This document shows, one piece after another, positions 18,813 to 29,976 of a stretch of 64,000 nucleotides of DNA. The DNA comes from Rhodoferax ferrireducens. GTDB taxonomy: Bacteria; Pseudomonadota; Gammaproteobacteria; Burkholderiales; Burkholderiaceae_C. The stretch's first letter is position 1. Each line of letters starts with the position of its first letter. The DNA lies in contig MTEI01000003.1 in assembly GCA_002083775.1 (NCBI GenBank), forward strand, positions 345,794 to 409,793, written 5' to 3'. The translations under genes were made by a program, and so were the position numbers. The notes below the pieces were generated by a model. It was not told the origin of the DNA. It saw nothing but the letters and a program-made list of their open reading frames with translations, and did no database searches.

Positions 18813-19592
18813 TTAATGGCCCAGGTAAATGACCAGCTTGCCAGCCAGCACTTCGGCCGCTTCTTGCCAGGAAACAGAAACGCCGATTGTAGAAAGATCA
18901 ACGGTTTGCAGCGCCTGGTAGCCGCAAGGGTTGATACGCGAGTAGGGCTCCAGGTCCATGGCCACGTTCAGCGCCACACCGTGGTAAGTGCAGTTGCGGC
19001 TGACCTTGATGCCCAGCGCGGCGATTTTGCCCAGGCCGGTGAAGTTCGGGCTAGCCTTCTGCGGCCGAACTGACGGCGTATCGGCTGCAGAAATGGGGTC
19101 AGAGCCGGCCGCGTAGCGGAACGGCTCTGACCCCATTTCTGGAGCGTTAACAACCAGCTTCATCGGCCGCTGCGGCAGCAGCGCATGTGAGCGCGGATCG
19201 TCGAGGCGCACATAAATCCCCGGCGCACCCGCCACGCGGTGCCCGGTGATGTCAAAGTGCATCAGCGTGCGGATCACCGCTTCTTCAATGCGGTACACGT
19301 ATTCCTTGACGAAATATCCAGCGCGTTTCAGGTCCAGCAGCGGGTAAGCCACCACCTGCCCCGGCCCGTGGTAAGTGACCTGCCCACCCCGGTTGGTCTG
19401 GATCACCGGAATGTTGCCAGGATTGAAAATATGCTCCTTTTTGCCCGCCAGCCCTTGTGTATAAACGGCTTCATGCTCACAAATCCACAGTTCATCGGGC
19501 GTGACTTCGGTGCGTGCGGCGGTGAAGGTCTGCATCGCTTCATAGGTGGGCAGGTAGGCCACCCGGCCTAAGAACTGGGGTTCCATCGCCAC
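18813..19592 (-). CDS. lipB: Octanoyltransferase LipB with in-frame palindrome insertion
   Basis: 259-residue transferase that moves octanoyl from acyl carrier protein to lipoyl domains, the substrate of Lip[13 protein letters not shown] is at residues 68-79 and the active-site pair is K189 ([11 protein letters not shown]) and C201 (SRNCTYHG). Homologues are usually about 210-235 residues. The extra length falls between [12 protein letters not shown] and the catalytic lysine, where residues about 151-169 are encoded by a perfect inverted repeat (20-bp arms). The insertion keeps the frame, so the enzyme is probably still active. It starts three bases after the DUF493 stop. Confidence 0.95.
   Translation of the reverse strand: MAMEPQFLGRVAYLPTYEAMQTFTAARTEVTPDELWICEHEAVYTQGLAGKKEHIFNPGNIPVIQTNRGGQVTYHGPGQVVAYPLLDLKRAGYFVKEYVYRIEEAVIRTLMHFDITGHRVAGAPGIYVRLDDPRSHALLPQRPMKLVVNAPEMGSEPFRYAAGSDPISAADTPSVRPQKASPNFTGLGKIAALGIKVSRNCTYHGVALNVAMDLEPYSRINPCGYQALQTVDLSTIGVSVSWQEAAEVLAGKLVIYLGH
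19088..19141. repeat. REP-like perfect palindrome inside lipB
   Basis: Two 20-bp arms, CAGAAATGGGGTCAGAGCCG at 19088-19107 and its exact reverse complement at 19122-19141, enclose a 14-base loop that itself contains CCGC-GTA-GCGG. The total of 54 bases is a multiple of three, and no stop arises in the lipB frame. The element resembles REP sequences mobilised by RAYT transposases (inference). Confidence 0.85.
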
Positions 19593-19594
19593 GC

Positions 19595-19891
19595 TTACAG
19601 CACCACCTTGACCATCGGGTGGGTGGAGAGCGTGCGGTACAGCTCGTCGAGCTGTTCGCGGCTGGTGGCGGTCACGGTGATGGTCACACCCAAATACTTG
19701 CCGCCTTTGCTGGGGCGCAGCTCGATGGTGCTGGCGTCAAAGGCTGGGTCAAACTGGTGGGCAATGTGGCTGATGGCGGCCACCAGGCTGTCGGTCTGCA
19801 CACCCATCACCTTGATGGGAAACTGGCATGGATAGGTGATCAGCGAGGCGCGCGGCGCCTCATCTGTCGGGAGGGTGGTCGGGTTGGTCAT
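19595..19891 (-). CDS. DUF493 (YbeD-like) family protein
   Basis: 98-residue protein of the YbeD/DUF493 family with an ACT-like fold ([44 protein letters not shown]). In many proteobacteria it precedes lipB and lipA, as here, and is presumed to have a regulatory role in lipoate or cell-wall metabolism; its biochemical function is not established. The stop is three bases before the lipB start, so the three genes form one minus-strand operon that diverges from the ATP synthase operon. Confidence 0.92.
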   Translation of the reverse strand: MTNPTTLPTDEAPRASLITYPCQFPIKVMGVQTDSLVAAISHIAHQFDPAFDASTIELRPSKGGKYLGVTITVTATSREQLDELYRTLSTHPMVKVVL

Positions 19892-19911
19892 GGAGGCGCA
19901 GAGTGGTTGAC

Positions 19912-19941
19912 TTCAATTTTGAACATGTTTCTACGTATAAT
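19912..19941 (+). promoter_or_regulatory. Candidate promoter of the ATP synthase operon
   Basis: A perfect -10 box TATAAT at 19936-19941 has a poor -35 candidate TTCAAT at 19912-19917 (18-base spacing), 50 bases before the atpI start. A better TTGACT at 19907 is too far away for a standard spacer. Confidence 0.5.
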
Positions 19942-19990
19942 CAAAGGCTTATCTCACCAAAGCCGAGTCTGTAAAGTAATCGTAATGTAA

Positions 19991-20497
19991 ATGGGGACAA
20001 TAGCACCTTCGGGAGCACAGGGCTCTGAGATTGATGACGAGCCTGATGATTTTGTCCCCTTGACGCCGGAGCAGGCGGCCGTGGTCAAAGCGGCCAACCC
20101 CGCAACATCCCCTTGGTGGGTGGTTGCCGGGCAGGTGGTTTTGGGTTTAGTGTTGGTAGGCTTGGCGTTGGCTTTGTTTGATCAGAGAATCGCCAAGTCG
20201 GTGGCTTGGGGTGTAATGGCGGTGGTCGTTCCTTCGGCTTTGTTTGCACGGGGGCTCACCAGCCAGTTCGCCAAAGCCAATGTGGGAACGGCCGTCATGA
20301 GCTTCTTTGTTTGGGAGCTGGTCAAGATTGTGGTGACGCTGGGCATTCTTTTTGCTGCCCATCGTCTGGTGTCTGACTTGAGTTGGCCGGCCATGCTGGT
20401 CGGTCTGGTGGTCACCATCAAGGTGTATTGGTTGGCGCTGGCGTTCAAACGCCAAGCGAAGCCGGTGCAGGTAATTAACGCCTCATGGCAAAAGTAA
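19991..20497 (+). CDS. atpI: ATP synthase subunit I
   Basis: 168-residue membrane protein at the head of the F-type ATP synthase operon. It has a hydrophilic, proline-rich N-terminus of about 40 residues, then four hydrophobic segments ending VYWLALAFKRQAK. AtpI assists assembly of the c-ring and is not part of the final enzyme. Sequence similarity in this family is low, so the call depends strongly on position directly before atpB. It is separated from atpB by 18 bases. Confidence 0.88.
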   Translation: MGTIAPSGAQGSEIDDEPDDFVPLTPEQAAVVKAANPATSPWWVVAGQVVLGLVLVGLALALFDQRIAKSVAWGVMAVVVPSALFARGLTSQFAKANVGTAVMSFFVWELVKIVVTLGILFAAHRLVSDLSWPAMLVGLVVTIKVYWLALAFKRQAKPVQVINASWQK

Positions 20498-20515
20498 CTG
20501 ATTTAAGAGTGACTG

Positions 20516-21406
20516 ATGGCTATTGAAGAACACGCTGCGCAACAAGGCCCGACCGCTGGTGAATACATCGGTCACCACCTGACCCACCTCCAATCCTCCA
20601 AACAAACCGGCGTGATCGACATGTCGGTGTTCAATCTGGACTCCATTTTCTGGGCGGTCCTGTTGGGCTGTCTGGGTCTGTTTGTGATGTGGCGAGTCGC
20701 CAAGAGCGTCACCTCTGGTGTGCCCGGGCGCATGCAGGCGGCGGTAGAAATCCTGCTTGAAATGGTCGACACACAGGCCAAGGGCATCATTCATAACGCC
20801 GAGTCGCGCAAGTTTGTCGGTCCCCTGGCTTTGACGGTGTTCGTCTGGGTTTTCCTGATGAACTCCATGGACTTCTTGCCCGTGGATCTGATTCCCCTCG
20901 CTTGGGAAATGATTTACGGCGCAGCCGGTGGCGACCCGCACCATGCCTATATGCGTGTCGTGCCTACGGCTGACTTGTCTACCACGCTGGCCATGTCAAC
21001 CTCGGTGTTGCTGGTCTGCCTGTACTACAACATCAAGATCAAGGGTGCTGGCGGCTGGGTGCATGAATTGGTCACCGCGCCTTTTGGCACCAGCAAGAAT
21101 CCGTTGTTTGCCATCCCGCTGGGTGTGTTGAACGTGGCGATGCAATTGATTGAGTTCACTGCCAAGACCGTGTCGCACGGTATGCGACTGTTTGGCAACA
21201 TGTATGCGGGCGAGCTGGTGTTCATGCTGATTGCGCTGATGGGTGCAGTGGGTTTTGGCTCTGCCACAGGTATTGCTCTCTGGTTCGGTCATGTGCTGGC
21301 TGGCACCGGCTGGGCAATATTCCACATTTTGATCGTGGCGCTGCAAGCGTTCATTTTCATGATGTTGACTCTGGTGTATGTGGGTCAAGCGCACGACCAT
21401 CACTAA
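20516..21406 (+). CDS. atpB: ATP synthase F0 subunit a
   Basis: 296-residue integral membrane subunit that forms the proton half-channels next to the c-ring. The essential arginine lies in SHGMRLFGNMYAGE near residue 223, and the C-terminal helices (GTGWAIFHILIVALQAFIF) are well conserved. The length is in the usual betaproteobacterial range. The ATG at 20516 follows a weak site after atpI. Confidence 0.97.
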   Translation: MAIEEHAAQQGPTAGEYIGHHLTHLQSSKQTGVIDMSVFNLDSIFWAVLLGCLGLFVMWRVAKSVTSGVPGRMQAAVEILLEMVDTQAKGIIHNAESRKFVGPLALTVFVWVFLMNSMDFLPVDLIPLAWEMIYGAAGGDPHHAYMRVVPTADLSTTLAMSTSVLLVCLYYNIKIKGAGGWVHELVTAPFGTSKNPLFAIPLGVLNVAMQLIEFTAKTVSHGMRLFGNMYAGELVFMLIALMGAVGFGSATGIALWFGHVLAGTGWAIFHILIVALQAFIFMMLTLVYVGQAHDHH

Positions 21407-21468
21407 AAATTTGTCAGTAGTTTTCGTTATCTTTTTTCTTTTCAACTTGAATCCATAGGAGCTCTTAA

Positions 21469-21717
<249 letters not shown>

Positions 21718-21754
21718 TCCCTTTCGCCTTTCACTGATCTAGAGAGGTGTTGTT

Positions 21755-22225
21755 GTGAGTATTAACGCAACATTCTTCGCGCAGATGGCGGTGTTTTTCC
21801 TGTTGGTGATGTTCACGATGAAACTCGTGTGGCCACCAATAGCCAAGGCACTCGACGATCGCGCACAGAAAATCGCAGACGGCCTGGCTGCTGCCGACAA
21901 AGCCAAATCCGAGCTTTCATCTGCCAACCGGCGCGTGGAAGAAGAGTTGGTCAAATCGCGCACCGAGACGGCTGGTCGTTTGGCTGACGCTGAGCGTCGT
22001 GCCTTGAGCATCATCGAAGAGGCCAAGGCCAAAGCCACGGAAGAGGGCGGCAAGATTGTTGCCGCTGCCAAGGCTGAAGCTGAACAGCAAACGGTGAAAG
22101 CTCGCGAAGCATTGCGTGAGCAGGTTGCCGCACTGGCTGTCAAAGGTGCCGAGCAGATCTTGCGCAAGGAAGTCAACGCTGGCGTCCATGCCGACTTGTT
22201 GAACCGTTTGAAGACCGAGCTTTAA
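21755..22225 (+). CDS. atpF: ATP synthase F0 subunit b
   Basis: 156-residue peripheral-stalk subunit: one N-terminal membrane helix ([27 protein letters not shown]) and a long charged coiled coil rich in alanine, lysine and glutamate. It starts with GTG at 21755 with AGAGAGGTG upstream. It forms the stator that holds F1 against rotation together with delta. Confidence 0.96.
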   Translation: MSINATFFAQMAVFFLLVMFTMKLVWPPIAKALDDRAQKIADGLAAADKAKSELSSANRRVEEELVKSRTETAGRLADAERRALSIIEEAKAKATEEGGKIVAAAKAEAEQQTVKAREALREQVAALAVKGAEQILRKEVNAGVHADLLNRLKTEL

Positions 22226-22234
22226 GAGAACAAC

Positions 22235-22765
22235 ATGGCTGAACTTGCCACTATTGCACGTCCTTACGCTGAAGCCCTGTTCAAGGCCTGCGGTGCTGAT
22301 GCCAAAACGGTCATGGGCTGGCTCGACGAGTTGGCGTGCGTTGCCGCCGAGCCGCAGCTGCTGCAGTTTGCAGACAGCCCCAAGGCCACATCGGAGCAGG
22401 TTTACGGTGTGATTTCAGGTGTCATGAAGACAGCCTTGAACACACACGCACAGAACTTTCTGCGCACGGTCATCGCCAACAACCGGCTGGCTTTTCTGCC
22501 TGAAATTGCGTCGCAGTTCCGGACTCTGGCGAATGCCAAAAGTGGTTCCAGTGATGCTGTTGTTTATAGCGCCTTCCCGATTGACGCTGTTGCCCTGGCT
22601 GAAACCGCCAAGGTACTTGAGCAGCGGTTTGGGCGCAAGCTCAACGTGTCTGTCGAATTGCAGCCCGATCTGATCGGCGGCATCAGGGTGGTCATAGGTG
22701 ACGAAGTTCTTGACACATCTGTCAAGGCCCGTTTGGAACAAATGAAAGTGGCTTTAACGGCTTGA
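22235..22765 (+). CDS. atpH: ATP synthase F1 subunit delta
   Basis: 176-residue OSCP/delta subunit linking the b-subunit stalk to the top of the alpha-beta hexamer. It begins [18 protein letters not shown] and ends with the conserved [26 protein letters not shown] block. It starts nine bases after the atpF stop. Confidence 0.96.
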   Translation: MAELATIARPYAEALFKACGADAKTVMGWLDELACVAAEPQLLQFADSPKATSEQVYGVISGVMKTALNTHAQNFLRTVIANNRLAFLPEIASQFRTLANAKSGSSDAVVYSAFPIDAVALAETAKVLEQRFGRKLNVSVELQPDLIGGIRVVIGDEVLDTSVKARLEQMKVALTA

Positions 22766-22813
22766 GGCTTTGCCCCAAACCGTCAGCCCATTTAATGAAA
22801 GAAGGAAAGAGTC

Positions 22814-24367
22814 ATGCAACTCAATCCCGCAGAAATTTCTGAACTGATCAAGAGCCGTATTGAAGGCCTGTCCGCCGTGGCTGACATCCGCAATCAAGGC
22901 ACTGTGGTGTCCGTCACCGACGGCATCTGCCGCATCCATGGTCTGTCTGACGTGATGCAAGGCGAAATGCTGGAATTCCCGGCCGGCTCCGACGGCCAGC
23001 CCACCTACGGTCTGGCGCTGAATCTGGAACGTGATTCGGTGGGTTCGGTGATTTTGGGTGAATACGAACACATTTCTGAAGGTGACACCGTCAAGTGCAC
23101 CGGTCGTATTTTGGAAGTGCCGGTGGGCCCTGAGCTCAAAGGCCGCGTGGTCAATGCGCTGGGTCAGCCCATCGACGGTAAAGGTCCGATCAACGCCAAG
23201 ATGACCGACGTGATCGAAAAAGTGGCACCAGGCGTGATTGCCCGCCAGTCGGTGGACCAACCGATGCAAACCGGTCTGAAATCCATTGACTCGATGGTGC
23301 CCGTGGGCCGTGGTCAACGCGAATTGATCATTGGTGACCGCCAGACCGGCAAGACCGCTGTGGCGATTGATGCCATCATCAACCAGAAGGGTCAGAACAT
23401 GACCTGCGTTTACGTTGCGATTGGCCAAAAGGCCTCCAGCGTGAAAAACGTGGTGCGTTCACTCGAACAAGCTGGCGCGATGGAATACACCATTGTGGTG
23501 GCCGCAACGGCTTCTGAATCTGCGGCTATGCAGTACGTGAGCGCTTACTCTGGTTGCACCATGGGTGAGTACTTCCGTGACCGTGGTCAGGATGCGCTGA
23601 TTGTTTATGACGATCTGTCCAAACAGGCTGTGGCTTACCGTCAGGTGTCCCTGCTGTTGCGCCGCCCACCAGGCCGCGAAGCCTACCCTGGCGACGTGTT
23701 TTACCTCCACAGCCGTCTGCTGGAGCGTGCTGCCCGCGTGAACGCCAAATACGTCGAAGACTTCACCAAAGGCGAAGTCAAAGGCAAAACCGGTTCCTTG
23801 ACCGCGTTGCCCATCATCGAAACGCAAGCTGGTGACGTGTCCGCGTTTGTGCCAACCAACGTGATTTCCATCACCGACGGCCAGATCTTCCTGGAAACTT
23901 CGCTGTTCAACGCCGGTATCCGCCCCGCTATCAATGCCGGTATTTCGGTGTCCCGCGTCGGTGGTGCTGCGCAAACCAAGCTGATCAAGAACCTGTCGGG
24001 CGGTATCCGTACCGACTTGGCCCAGTACCGTGAATTGGCCGCTTTTGCACAGTTCGCCTCTGACCTGGACGAAGCCACCCGCAAGCAGCTCGACCGGGGT
24101 GCCCGCGTGACCGAACTGCTGAAGCAAGCCCAATACAGCCCGCAGCCGATTTCGATCATGGGTGCCACGCTGTTCTCGGTGAACAAGGGTTTCCTGGATG
24201 ACATTCCAGTCAACAAGGTGTTGGCGTTTGAGCACGGTCTGCATGGCTACCTGAAAGACAAGCACGCTGCCTTGCTGGCCAAACTGGAAGCTGCCCGTGC
24301 CATGGACAAGGACGCCGAAGCTGAACTGAGCGCCGCTGTTGCCGCATTCAAAAAGTCCTTTGCCTAA
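22814..24367 (+). CDS. atpA: ATP synthase F1 subunit alpha
   Basis: 517-residue non-catalytic nucleotide-binding subunit of F1. Walker A GDRQTGKT is at residues 174-181, and [17 protein letters not shown] and [27 protein letters not shown] are the family signatures. Full length. AGGAAAGAGTC precedes the ATG at 22814. Confidence 0.98.
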   Translation: MQLNPAEISELIKSRIEGLSAVADIRNQGTVVSVTDGICRIHGLSDVMQGEMLEFPAGSDGQPTYGLALNLERDSVGSVILGEYEHISEGDTVKCTGRILEVPVGPELKGRVVNALGQPIDGKGPINAKMTDVIEKVAPGVIARQSVDQPMQTGLKSIDSMVPVGRGQRELIIGDRQTGKTAVAIDAIINQKGQNMTCVYVAIGQKASSVKNVVRSLEQAGAMEYTIVVAATASESAAMQYVSAYSGCTMGEYFRDRGQDALIVYDDLSKQAVAYRQVSLLLRRPPGREAYPGDVFYLHSRLLERAARVNAKYVEDFTKGEVKGKTGSLTALPIIETQAGDVSAFVPTNVISITDGQIFLETSLFNAGIRPAINAGISVSRVGGAAQTKLIKNLSGGIRTDLAQYRELAAFAQFASDLDEATRKQLDRGARVTELLKQAQYSPQPISIMGATLFSVNKGFLDDIPVNKVLAFEHGLHGYLKDKHAALLAKLEAARAMDKDAEAELSAAVAAFKKSFA

Positions 24368-24396
24368 AGTCACCTCGCAAATAGAAGGAGACTGAT

Positions 24397-25293
24397 ATGG
24401 CAACTGGCAAGGAAATACGCGGCAAGATCAAAAACTTCGAAAGCACGAAGAAGATCACCAAGGCCATGGAGATGATTTCCGTCTCCAAAATGCGTAAAGC
24501 CCAAGAACGCATGCGAGCTGCTCGGCCGTATACCGAAAAGGTGCGCAACATTGCTGCCCATCTGGGTCAGGCCAACCCTGAATACGTGCACCCGTTCATG
24601 AAGCTCAACGACGCCAAGGTCGTGGGCATGATTGTGGTAACCACGGACAAGGGGCTGTGCGGCGGTTTGAACACCAATGTGCTGCGTGGGCTCACCAACA
24701 AGCTGCGTGAAGTGCAGTCTGAAGGCATGACCACTCAGACCGTGGCCATTGGCAACAAAGGTCTGGGTTTCCTGAACCGCGTGGGTGCCAAAGTGGTCGC
24801 GCATGTGACGCAGTTGGGCGATCGGCCTCACCTTGAGCGGCTGATTGGCCCAGTCAAGGTGTTGCTGGATGCCTATGCGCGCGGTGAGCTCAAAGTGGTT
24901 TACCTGACTTACACCCGTTTCGTCAACACGATGAAGCAGGAAGTGGTCATGGAGCAGCTGCTGCCGCGTTCTGCCGGACAAATGAATGAAGAAGCGCGCG
25001 CCAGCGAGGCGGCTACCGGCCAAAAACACGGCTGGGACTATATTTACGAGCCGGATGCACAGTCCGTGATTGATGATCTCATCGTCCGTTACGTTGAGGC
25101 ACTGGTGTTCCAGGCGGTGGCTGAGAACATGGCGTCTGAGCATGCGGCCCGCATGGTGGCGATGAAAGCCGCGACTGACAACGCTGGCAACGTGATTGGT
25201 GAACTCAAGCTGGTTTACAACAAAACCCGCCAGGCTGCCATCACCAAAGAGTTGTCAGAAATCGTCTCCGGCGCCGCCGCGATCGCTGCCTGA
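24397..25293 (+). CDS. atpG: ATP synthase F1 subunit gamma
   Basis: 298-residue central rotor shaft. The N-terminal coiled-coil helix ([28 protein letters not shown]), the [11 protein letters not shown] block and the C-terminal helix ending [17 protein letters not shown] are all conserved. AGAAGGAGA precedes the ATG. Confidence 0.98.
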   Translation: MATGKEIRGKIKNFESTKKITKAMEMISVSKMRKAQERMRAARPYTEKVRNIAAHLGQANPEYVHPFMKLNDAKVVGMIVVTTDKGLCGGLNTNVLRGLTNKLREVQSEGMTTQTVAIGNKGLGFLNRVGAKVVAHVTQLGDRPHLERLIGPVKVLLDAYARGELKVVYLTYTRFVNTMKQEVVMEQLLPRSAGQMNEEARASEAATGQKHGWDYIYEPDAQSVIDDLIVRYVEALVFQAVAENMASEHAARMVAMKAATDNAGNVIGELKLVYNKTRQAAITKELSEIVSGAAAIAA

Positions 25294-25313
25294 TCCATCC
25301 TTCAGCGAATTAG

Positions 25314-26768
<1,455 letters not shown>

Positions 26769-26780
26769 GGCAGGTTCACC

Positions 26781-27197
26781 ATGAACACCATCCATGTTGA
26801 TGTGGTTAGCGCCGAAGAGTCCATCTTCTCTGGCGAGGCGCGTTTTGTGGCCTTGCCGGGCGAAGCGGGCGAGCTGGGCATCTACCCCCGCCACACGCCG
26901 CTGATCACCCGCATCAAGGCGGGCTCGGTGCGCATCGAATTGGCGGACGGCGGCGAAGAGTTTGTTTTCGTCGCTGGCGGCATCTTGGAAGTTCAGCCCA
27001 ACTGCGTGACCGTGTTGTCTGACACGGCCATTCGTGGCAAGGATCTGGACGACGAGAAGGCCAACGAAGCCCGGCAAGCCGCTGAGGAAGCGGTCAAAAA
27101 CGCCAAGACCGATCTCGATTTGGCCAAAGCCTCGTCAGAATTGGCGATCATGGCAGCGCAGATCAGTGCCCTGCGCCGGTATCGCGGCAAGAAATAA
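26781..27197 (+). CDS. atpC: ATP synthase F1 subunit epsilon
   Basis: 138-residue epsilon subunit: an N-terminal beta sandwich ([42 protein letters not shown]) and a C-terminal helical hairpin that can inhibit ATP hydrolysis. It is the last gene of the operon and is followed by an intrinsic terminator at 27238. Confidence 0.97.
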   Translation: MNTIHVDVVSAEESIFSGEARFVALPGEAGELGIYPRHTPLITRIKAGSVRIELADGGEEFVFVAGGILEVQPNCVTVLSDTAIRGKDLDDEKANEARQAAEEAVKNAKTDLDLAKASSELAIMAAQISALRRYRGKK

Positions 27198-27237
27198 GCC
27201 CTTTGGCGCACCTGTCCCGGCAACGCCGGTGGCAGCA

Positions 27238-27265
27238 AGAAGCCCGGTCCAGCCGGGTTTTTTTT
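27238..27265 (+). terminator. Intrinsic terminator of the ATP synthase operon
   Basis: CCCGG/CCGGG stem with a 5-base loop followed by eight T residues, about 45 bases downstream of the atpC stop. It separates the operon from the convergent TPM gene. Confidence 0.9.
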
Positions 27266-27297
27266 CGTGTGCTGGTCGCCAGCCGGCCAAAAAATGG

Positions 27298-27819
27298 TCA
27301 GCGCACGCTGGGCGAATCTGGCAACTCGTTGGGGTTCTCCGCACCGGATGCCAGGGGGAAATGGGTGTCCAGCAGCCTCGACACCTCGTCCACAGCCTGA
27401 TGCAGTCCGTCCTCAAAACGGCCTTGGCGGAAAGACTCGCGCATCTGGGCGATCAAGTCGCGCCAAGTGTCCGAGCTGACCTTGTCGTTGAGCCCCCGGT
27501 CGGCCACGATCTCGATGGCGCGCTCGGCCAGCAGCACATAGATCAGTACGCCGTTGTTGTGCGCGGTGTCCCATACCCGTAGCTTGCTGAACCGCATCAC
27601 AGCCCGGCTGCGGATGATCTCGGGCAGCGGGCCATCGCGCCACAGGTAGCTGCTGGGCAGACCACCCTCCACGTCGATGCGAATCTCGCCGCTGTGGCGT
27701 TTTTCACTGGCCTGCACCGCCTGCGTCAACTGGTCCAGCACCTTGGGGGGCAGCACCCGGCGTGTGAGGTCGTCGCCTTGCCAGCGGTGTTTGAAAAGAC
27801 GAATCAGTTTTGCAAGCAT
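27298..27819 (-). CDS. TPM-domain protein (small, cytosolic side)
   Basis: About 173-residue protein with a TPM domain (residues about 25-155: VLDQLTQAVQASEKRHSGEIRIDVEGG, then TAHNNGVLIYVLLAERAIEIVADRGL). No signal peptide is seen, unlike its upstream neighbour. TPM domains are named from TLP18.3, Psb32 and MOLO-1; some plant members have phosphatase activity, and the bacterial function is unclear. The ATG at 27819 overlaps the stop of the preceding TPM gene (TGATG), so the pair is translationally coupled within a lemA-TPM-TPM operon. Confidence 0.85.
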   Translation of the reverse strand: MLAKLIRLFKHRWQGDDLTRRVLPPKVLDQLTQAVQASEKRHSGEIRIDVEGGLPSSYLWRDGPLPEIIRSRAVMRFSKLRVWDTAHNNGVLIYVLLAERAIEIVADRGLNDKVSSDTWRDLIAQMRESFRQGRFEDGLHQAVDEVSRLLDTHFPLASGAENPNELPDSPSVR

Positions 27820-28739
27820 CACCAGTCTCCTGAGGCACCACCGCCGCCAAAACTACCGCCGCCACCTGAACTGAAGCCACCTCCGCCACCAAAGCCACCG
27901 CTGGAGCCGCCTCCCCACCCACCACTGCCCAGTCCGCCGCCCAAACCCCCTGAGCCGCCGCCACGACCGGTGTGACCGCTGCCCAGAGAGAAAAGCAAGG
28001 TCACAAACAGTGCACCCACACCAACCAAACCGCCAATCAACCAACTTGTGGTCATGTCAAAGGCGATCCATCCGGCCACACCGCCTGTGGCCACAGAACC
28101 CAGGCGCGAACCGAGTATGTTTTTGGCCACAGCGCCAATCACCGGCACCGCCACCAGGAAAAAAATCAGCAGGTCACCTGTGTCCTGGCCCAGCAAATTG
28201 CCAAACGGTCCGTCTTGACCCGAGCCTGTCGTCGCAGGTGCAGGCAAGGCCTCGCCGCGAATCAGCCCTGCCAGCCGGTCCAGACCCAACCCAATGCCAC
28301 CCGCGTAGTCACCCTGGCGAAAGCGGGGTGTGATGGCCTCGTCGATCACGCGCTTGGCGGCCAGGTCGGGAATGGCGCCTTCCAGTGTCCGGGCAACTTC
28401 AATACGTACACGGCGGTCTTGCACAGCCACCACCATCAACACCCCGTCACCCACGGTTTTGCGGCCAATCTTCCAGGCGTCTGCCACCCGGAAGGTGTAG
28501 GCTGCGATGTCTTCTGGCTGGGTGGTGGCCACCAGCAGTACCACCAGTTGGCTGCCAGCCTCCTTTTCAAACGTGGCCAGTTTGGTCTCAAGCGCGTTGC
28601 GTGCCTCGGGCGACAGCGTGCCGGCCAGGTCCATGACCCGGGCGGTGAGCGCGGGCACGGGCTGCTGCGCATACACCGCCCCCAGCGTCAACCACAGGCC
28701 CAGCAGCCCAGCCGTCAGGCTGGCCAGGAAACGTTTCAT
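27819..28739 (-). CDS. TPM-domain membrane protein with glycine-rich tail (YgcG-like)
   Basis: 306-residue protein. A signal peptide (residues 1-24, ending VYAQQ), a periplasmic TPM domain (about 28-150: VMDLAGTLSPEARNALETKLATFEKEAGSQLVVLLV), two hydrophobic segments around residues 180-245 and a C-terminal tail of almost pure glycine, serine and phenylalanine (GGGFSSGGGGSFGGGGASGDW). This architecture is the YgcG family, commonly next to lemA. It probably acts at the membrane as a scaffold or accessory factor; activity is unproven. It starts inside the lemA stop (ATGA). Confidence 0.9.
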   Translation of the reverse strand: MKRFLASLTAGLLGLWLTLGAVYAQQPVPALTARVMDLAGTLSPEARNALETKLATFEKEAGSQLVVLLVATTQPEDIAAYTFRVADAWKIGRKTVGDGVLMVVAVQDRRVRIEVARTLEGAIPDLAAKRVIDEAITPRFRQGDYAGGIGLGLDRLAGLIRGEALPAPATTGSGQDGPFGNLLGQDTGDLLIFFLVAVPVIGAVAKNILGSRLGSVATGGVAGWIAFDMTTSWLIGGLVGVGALFVTLLFSLGSGHTGRGGGSGGLGGGLGSGGWGGGSSGGFGGGGGFSSGGGGSFGGGGASGDW

Positions 28740-29323
28740 TTCTTGTTGAAATCAACCACCGGCGGGGTTGAGATAGCCGCTTCGTTCTGCACTGTGAAAC
28801 CTTCCTTGGCCGGGTAACCAAACACCATGGCCGTCAGATTGGTCGGAAAGCTGCGCGCCAGCGTGTTGTATTGCTGCACCGCCTGGATGTAGCGGTTACG
28901 CGCCACGGTAACCCGGTTTTCGGTGCCTTCCAGTTGCACGCGCAGGTCGCTAAAGCCCTGATTGGCCTTCAGGTTGGGGTACTGTTCCGCCACCACCATC
29001 AAGCGGCTCAGGGCCGAGCCCAACTCGCCTTGCGCCGCCTGAAACTTCTTAAAAGCCTCGGGGTCGTTCAGCGTTTCGGGCGTGACCTGGATCGAGGTTG
29101 CTTTGGCACGCGCCTCAACCACTTTGGTCAGAGTTTCCTGCTCAAACGCCGCCTCGCCTTTGACGGTGGCGACGATGTTGGGCACCAGATCAGCTCGCCG
29201 CTGGTACTGGTTCAGCACCTCACTCCAGGCCGACTTGGTCTGCTCGTCCAGGCTCTGAAAGTCGTTATAGCCGCAGCCGTTGAGCATCAGGGTCGCGGCC
29301 AGCACCAAAAACCAACGTTTCAT
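28736..29323 (-). CDS. lemA: LemA family lipoprotein
   Basis: 195-residue LemA protein: lipoprotein-type signal with lipobox MLNGC, then long amphipathic helices (NDFQSLDEQTKSAWSEVLNQYQRRADLVPNIV is the family opening). It ends VFGYPAKEGFTVQNEAAISTPPVVDF. Three successive ATG codons lie at 29329, 29326 and 29323; the last is best spaced from GGGAG. It is the first gene of the lemA-TPM-TPM operon with 4-base overlap to the next gene. Its function in envelope biology is unknown. Confidence 0.92.
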   Translation of the reverse strand: MKRWFLVLAATLMLNGCGYNDFQSLDEQTKSAWSEVLNQYQRRADLVPNIVATVKGEAAFEQETLTKVVEARAKATSIQVTPETLNDPEAFKKFQAAQGELGSALSRLMVVAEQYPNLKANQGFSDLRVQLEGTENRVTVARNRYIQAVQQYNTLARSFPTNLTAMVFGYPAKEGFTVQNEAAISTPPVVDFNKK

Positions 29324-29481
29324 CATCATCTCCCGGCGTAAAAACCGCAACATTAGCACACGCACCTTGCGGGCCAGCCGCAGTGGCACGGCAATTCACG
29401 CCTCAAGCGTGTGTATTTGGCGCTCTGCGCCACCGCGTGCAAACAGTGCAAAATCAAGCCCCGACCGATTGCGCCAACCAC

Positions 29482-29931
29482 ATGTCCAAAGCACCCAAAA
29501 AACCCGCCACACTGGGCGGTACCGCCGATGAAACCGAGGCCAGCTTTTACGAAGCGCTGCAAACCGGTGACATCGATCGGCTGATGGCCTGCTGGGCCGA
29601 TGAAGACGACGTGGTCTGCATCCACCCCGGCAGCCCGCGGCTGGTTGGCTTGGGCGCCGTGCGCGCCGCGTTTGACGCCGTGCTCAGCCATGGCGGCGTG
29701 CGCATCCAGATGGAATCGCTGCGCAAGATCGAGAGCATGACCAGCGCCGTGCACAGCGTACGTGAGCGCATCGACATCCTGACCAACGAGGGGTCGATAG
29801 ATGCCTACGCCATCGCCACCAACGTGTACTTCAAAACCGCGCAAGGCTGGCGGATGGTTGCGCACCACGTCACCGCGGGTGGCGCCAATGAGTCTGACGA
29901 CATCTCTGACCCGCCCCATGTTTTACATTAA
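29482..29931 (+). CDS. NTF2-like / SnoaL-type protein
   Basis: 149-residue protein with an NTF2-like alpha+beta cone (ASFYEALQTGDIDRLMACWADEDDVVCIHPGSPRLVGLGAVRAAFDAVL, then FKTAQGWRMVAHHVT). The family includes small enzymes and binding proteins of many kinds, so only the fold is assigned. The ATG at 29482 gives the best match to family length; the frame extends upstream without a good start. Its stop codon touches an intergenic palindrome. Confidence 0.85.
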   Translation: MSKAPKKPATLGGTADETEASFYEALQTGDIDRLMACWADEDDVVCIHPGSPRLVGLGAVRAAFDAVLSHGGVRIQMESLRKIESMTSAVHSVRERIDILTNEGSIDAYAIATNVYFKTAQGWRMVAHHVTAGGANESDDISDPPHVLH

Positions 29932-29976
29932 ATTGGCCTCTAGCCCTTATAAGTAAAGGGTATAAAGCTATGAAAT
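29931..29976 (+). repeat. Dispersed intergenic palindrome, copy 4, containing a start codon
   Basis: AATTGGCCTCTAGCCC, a short centre, then AAAGGGTATAAAGCTATGAAA, nearly identical in its left half to copy 3. The TAA stop of the upstream gene ends at its first base, and the ATG of the YheT-like hydrolase (29970) is part of the element's right end. Confidence 0.75.
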
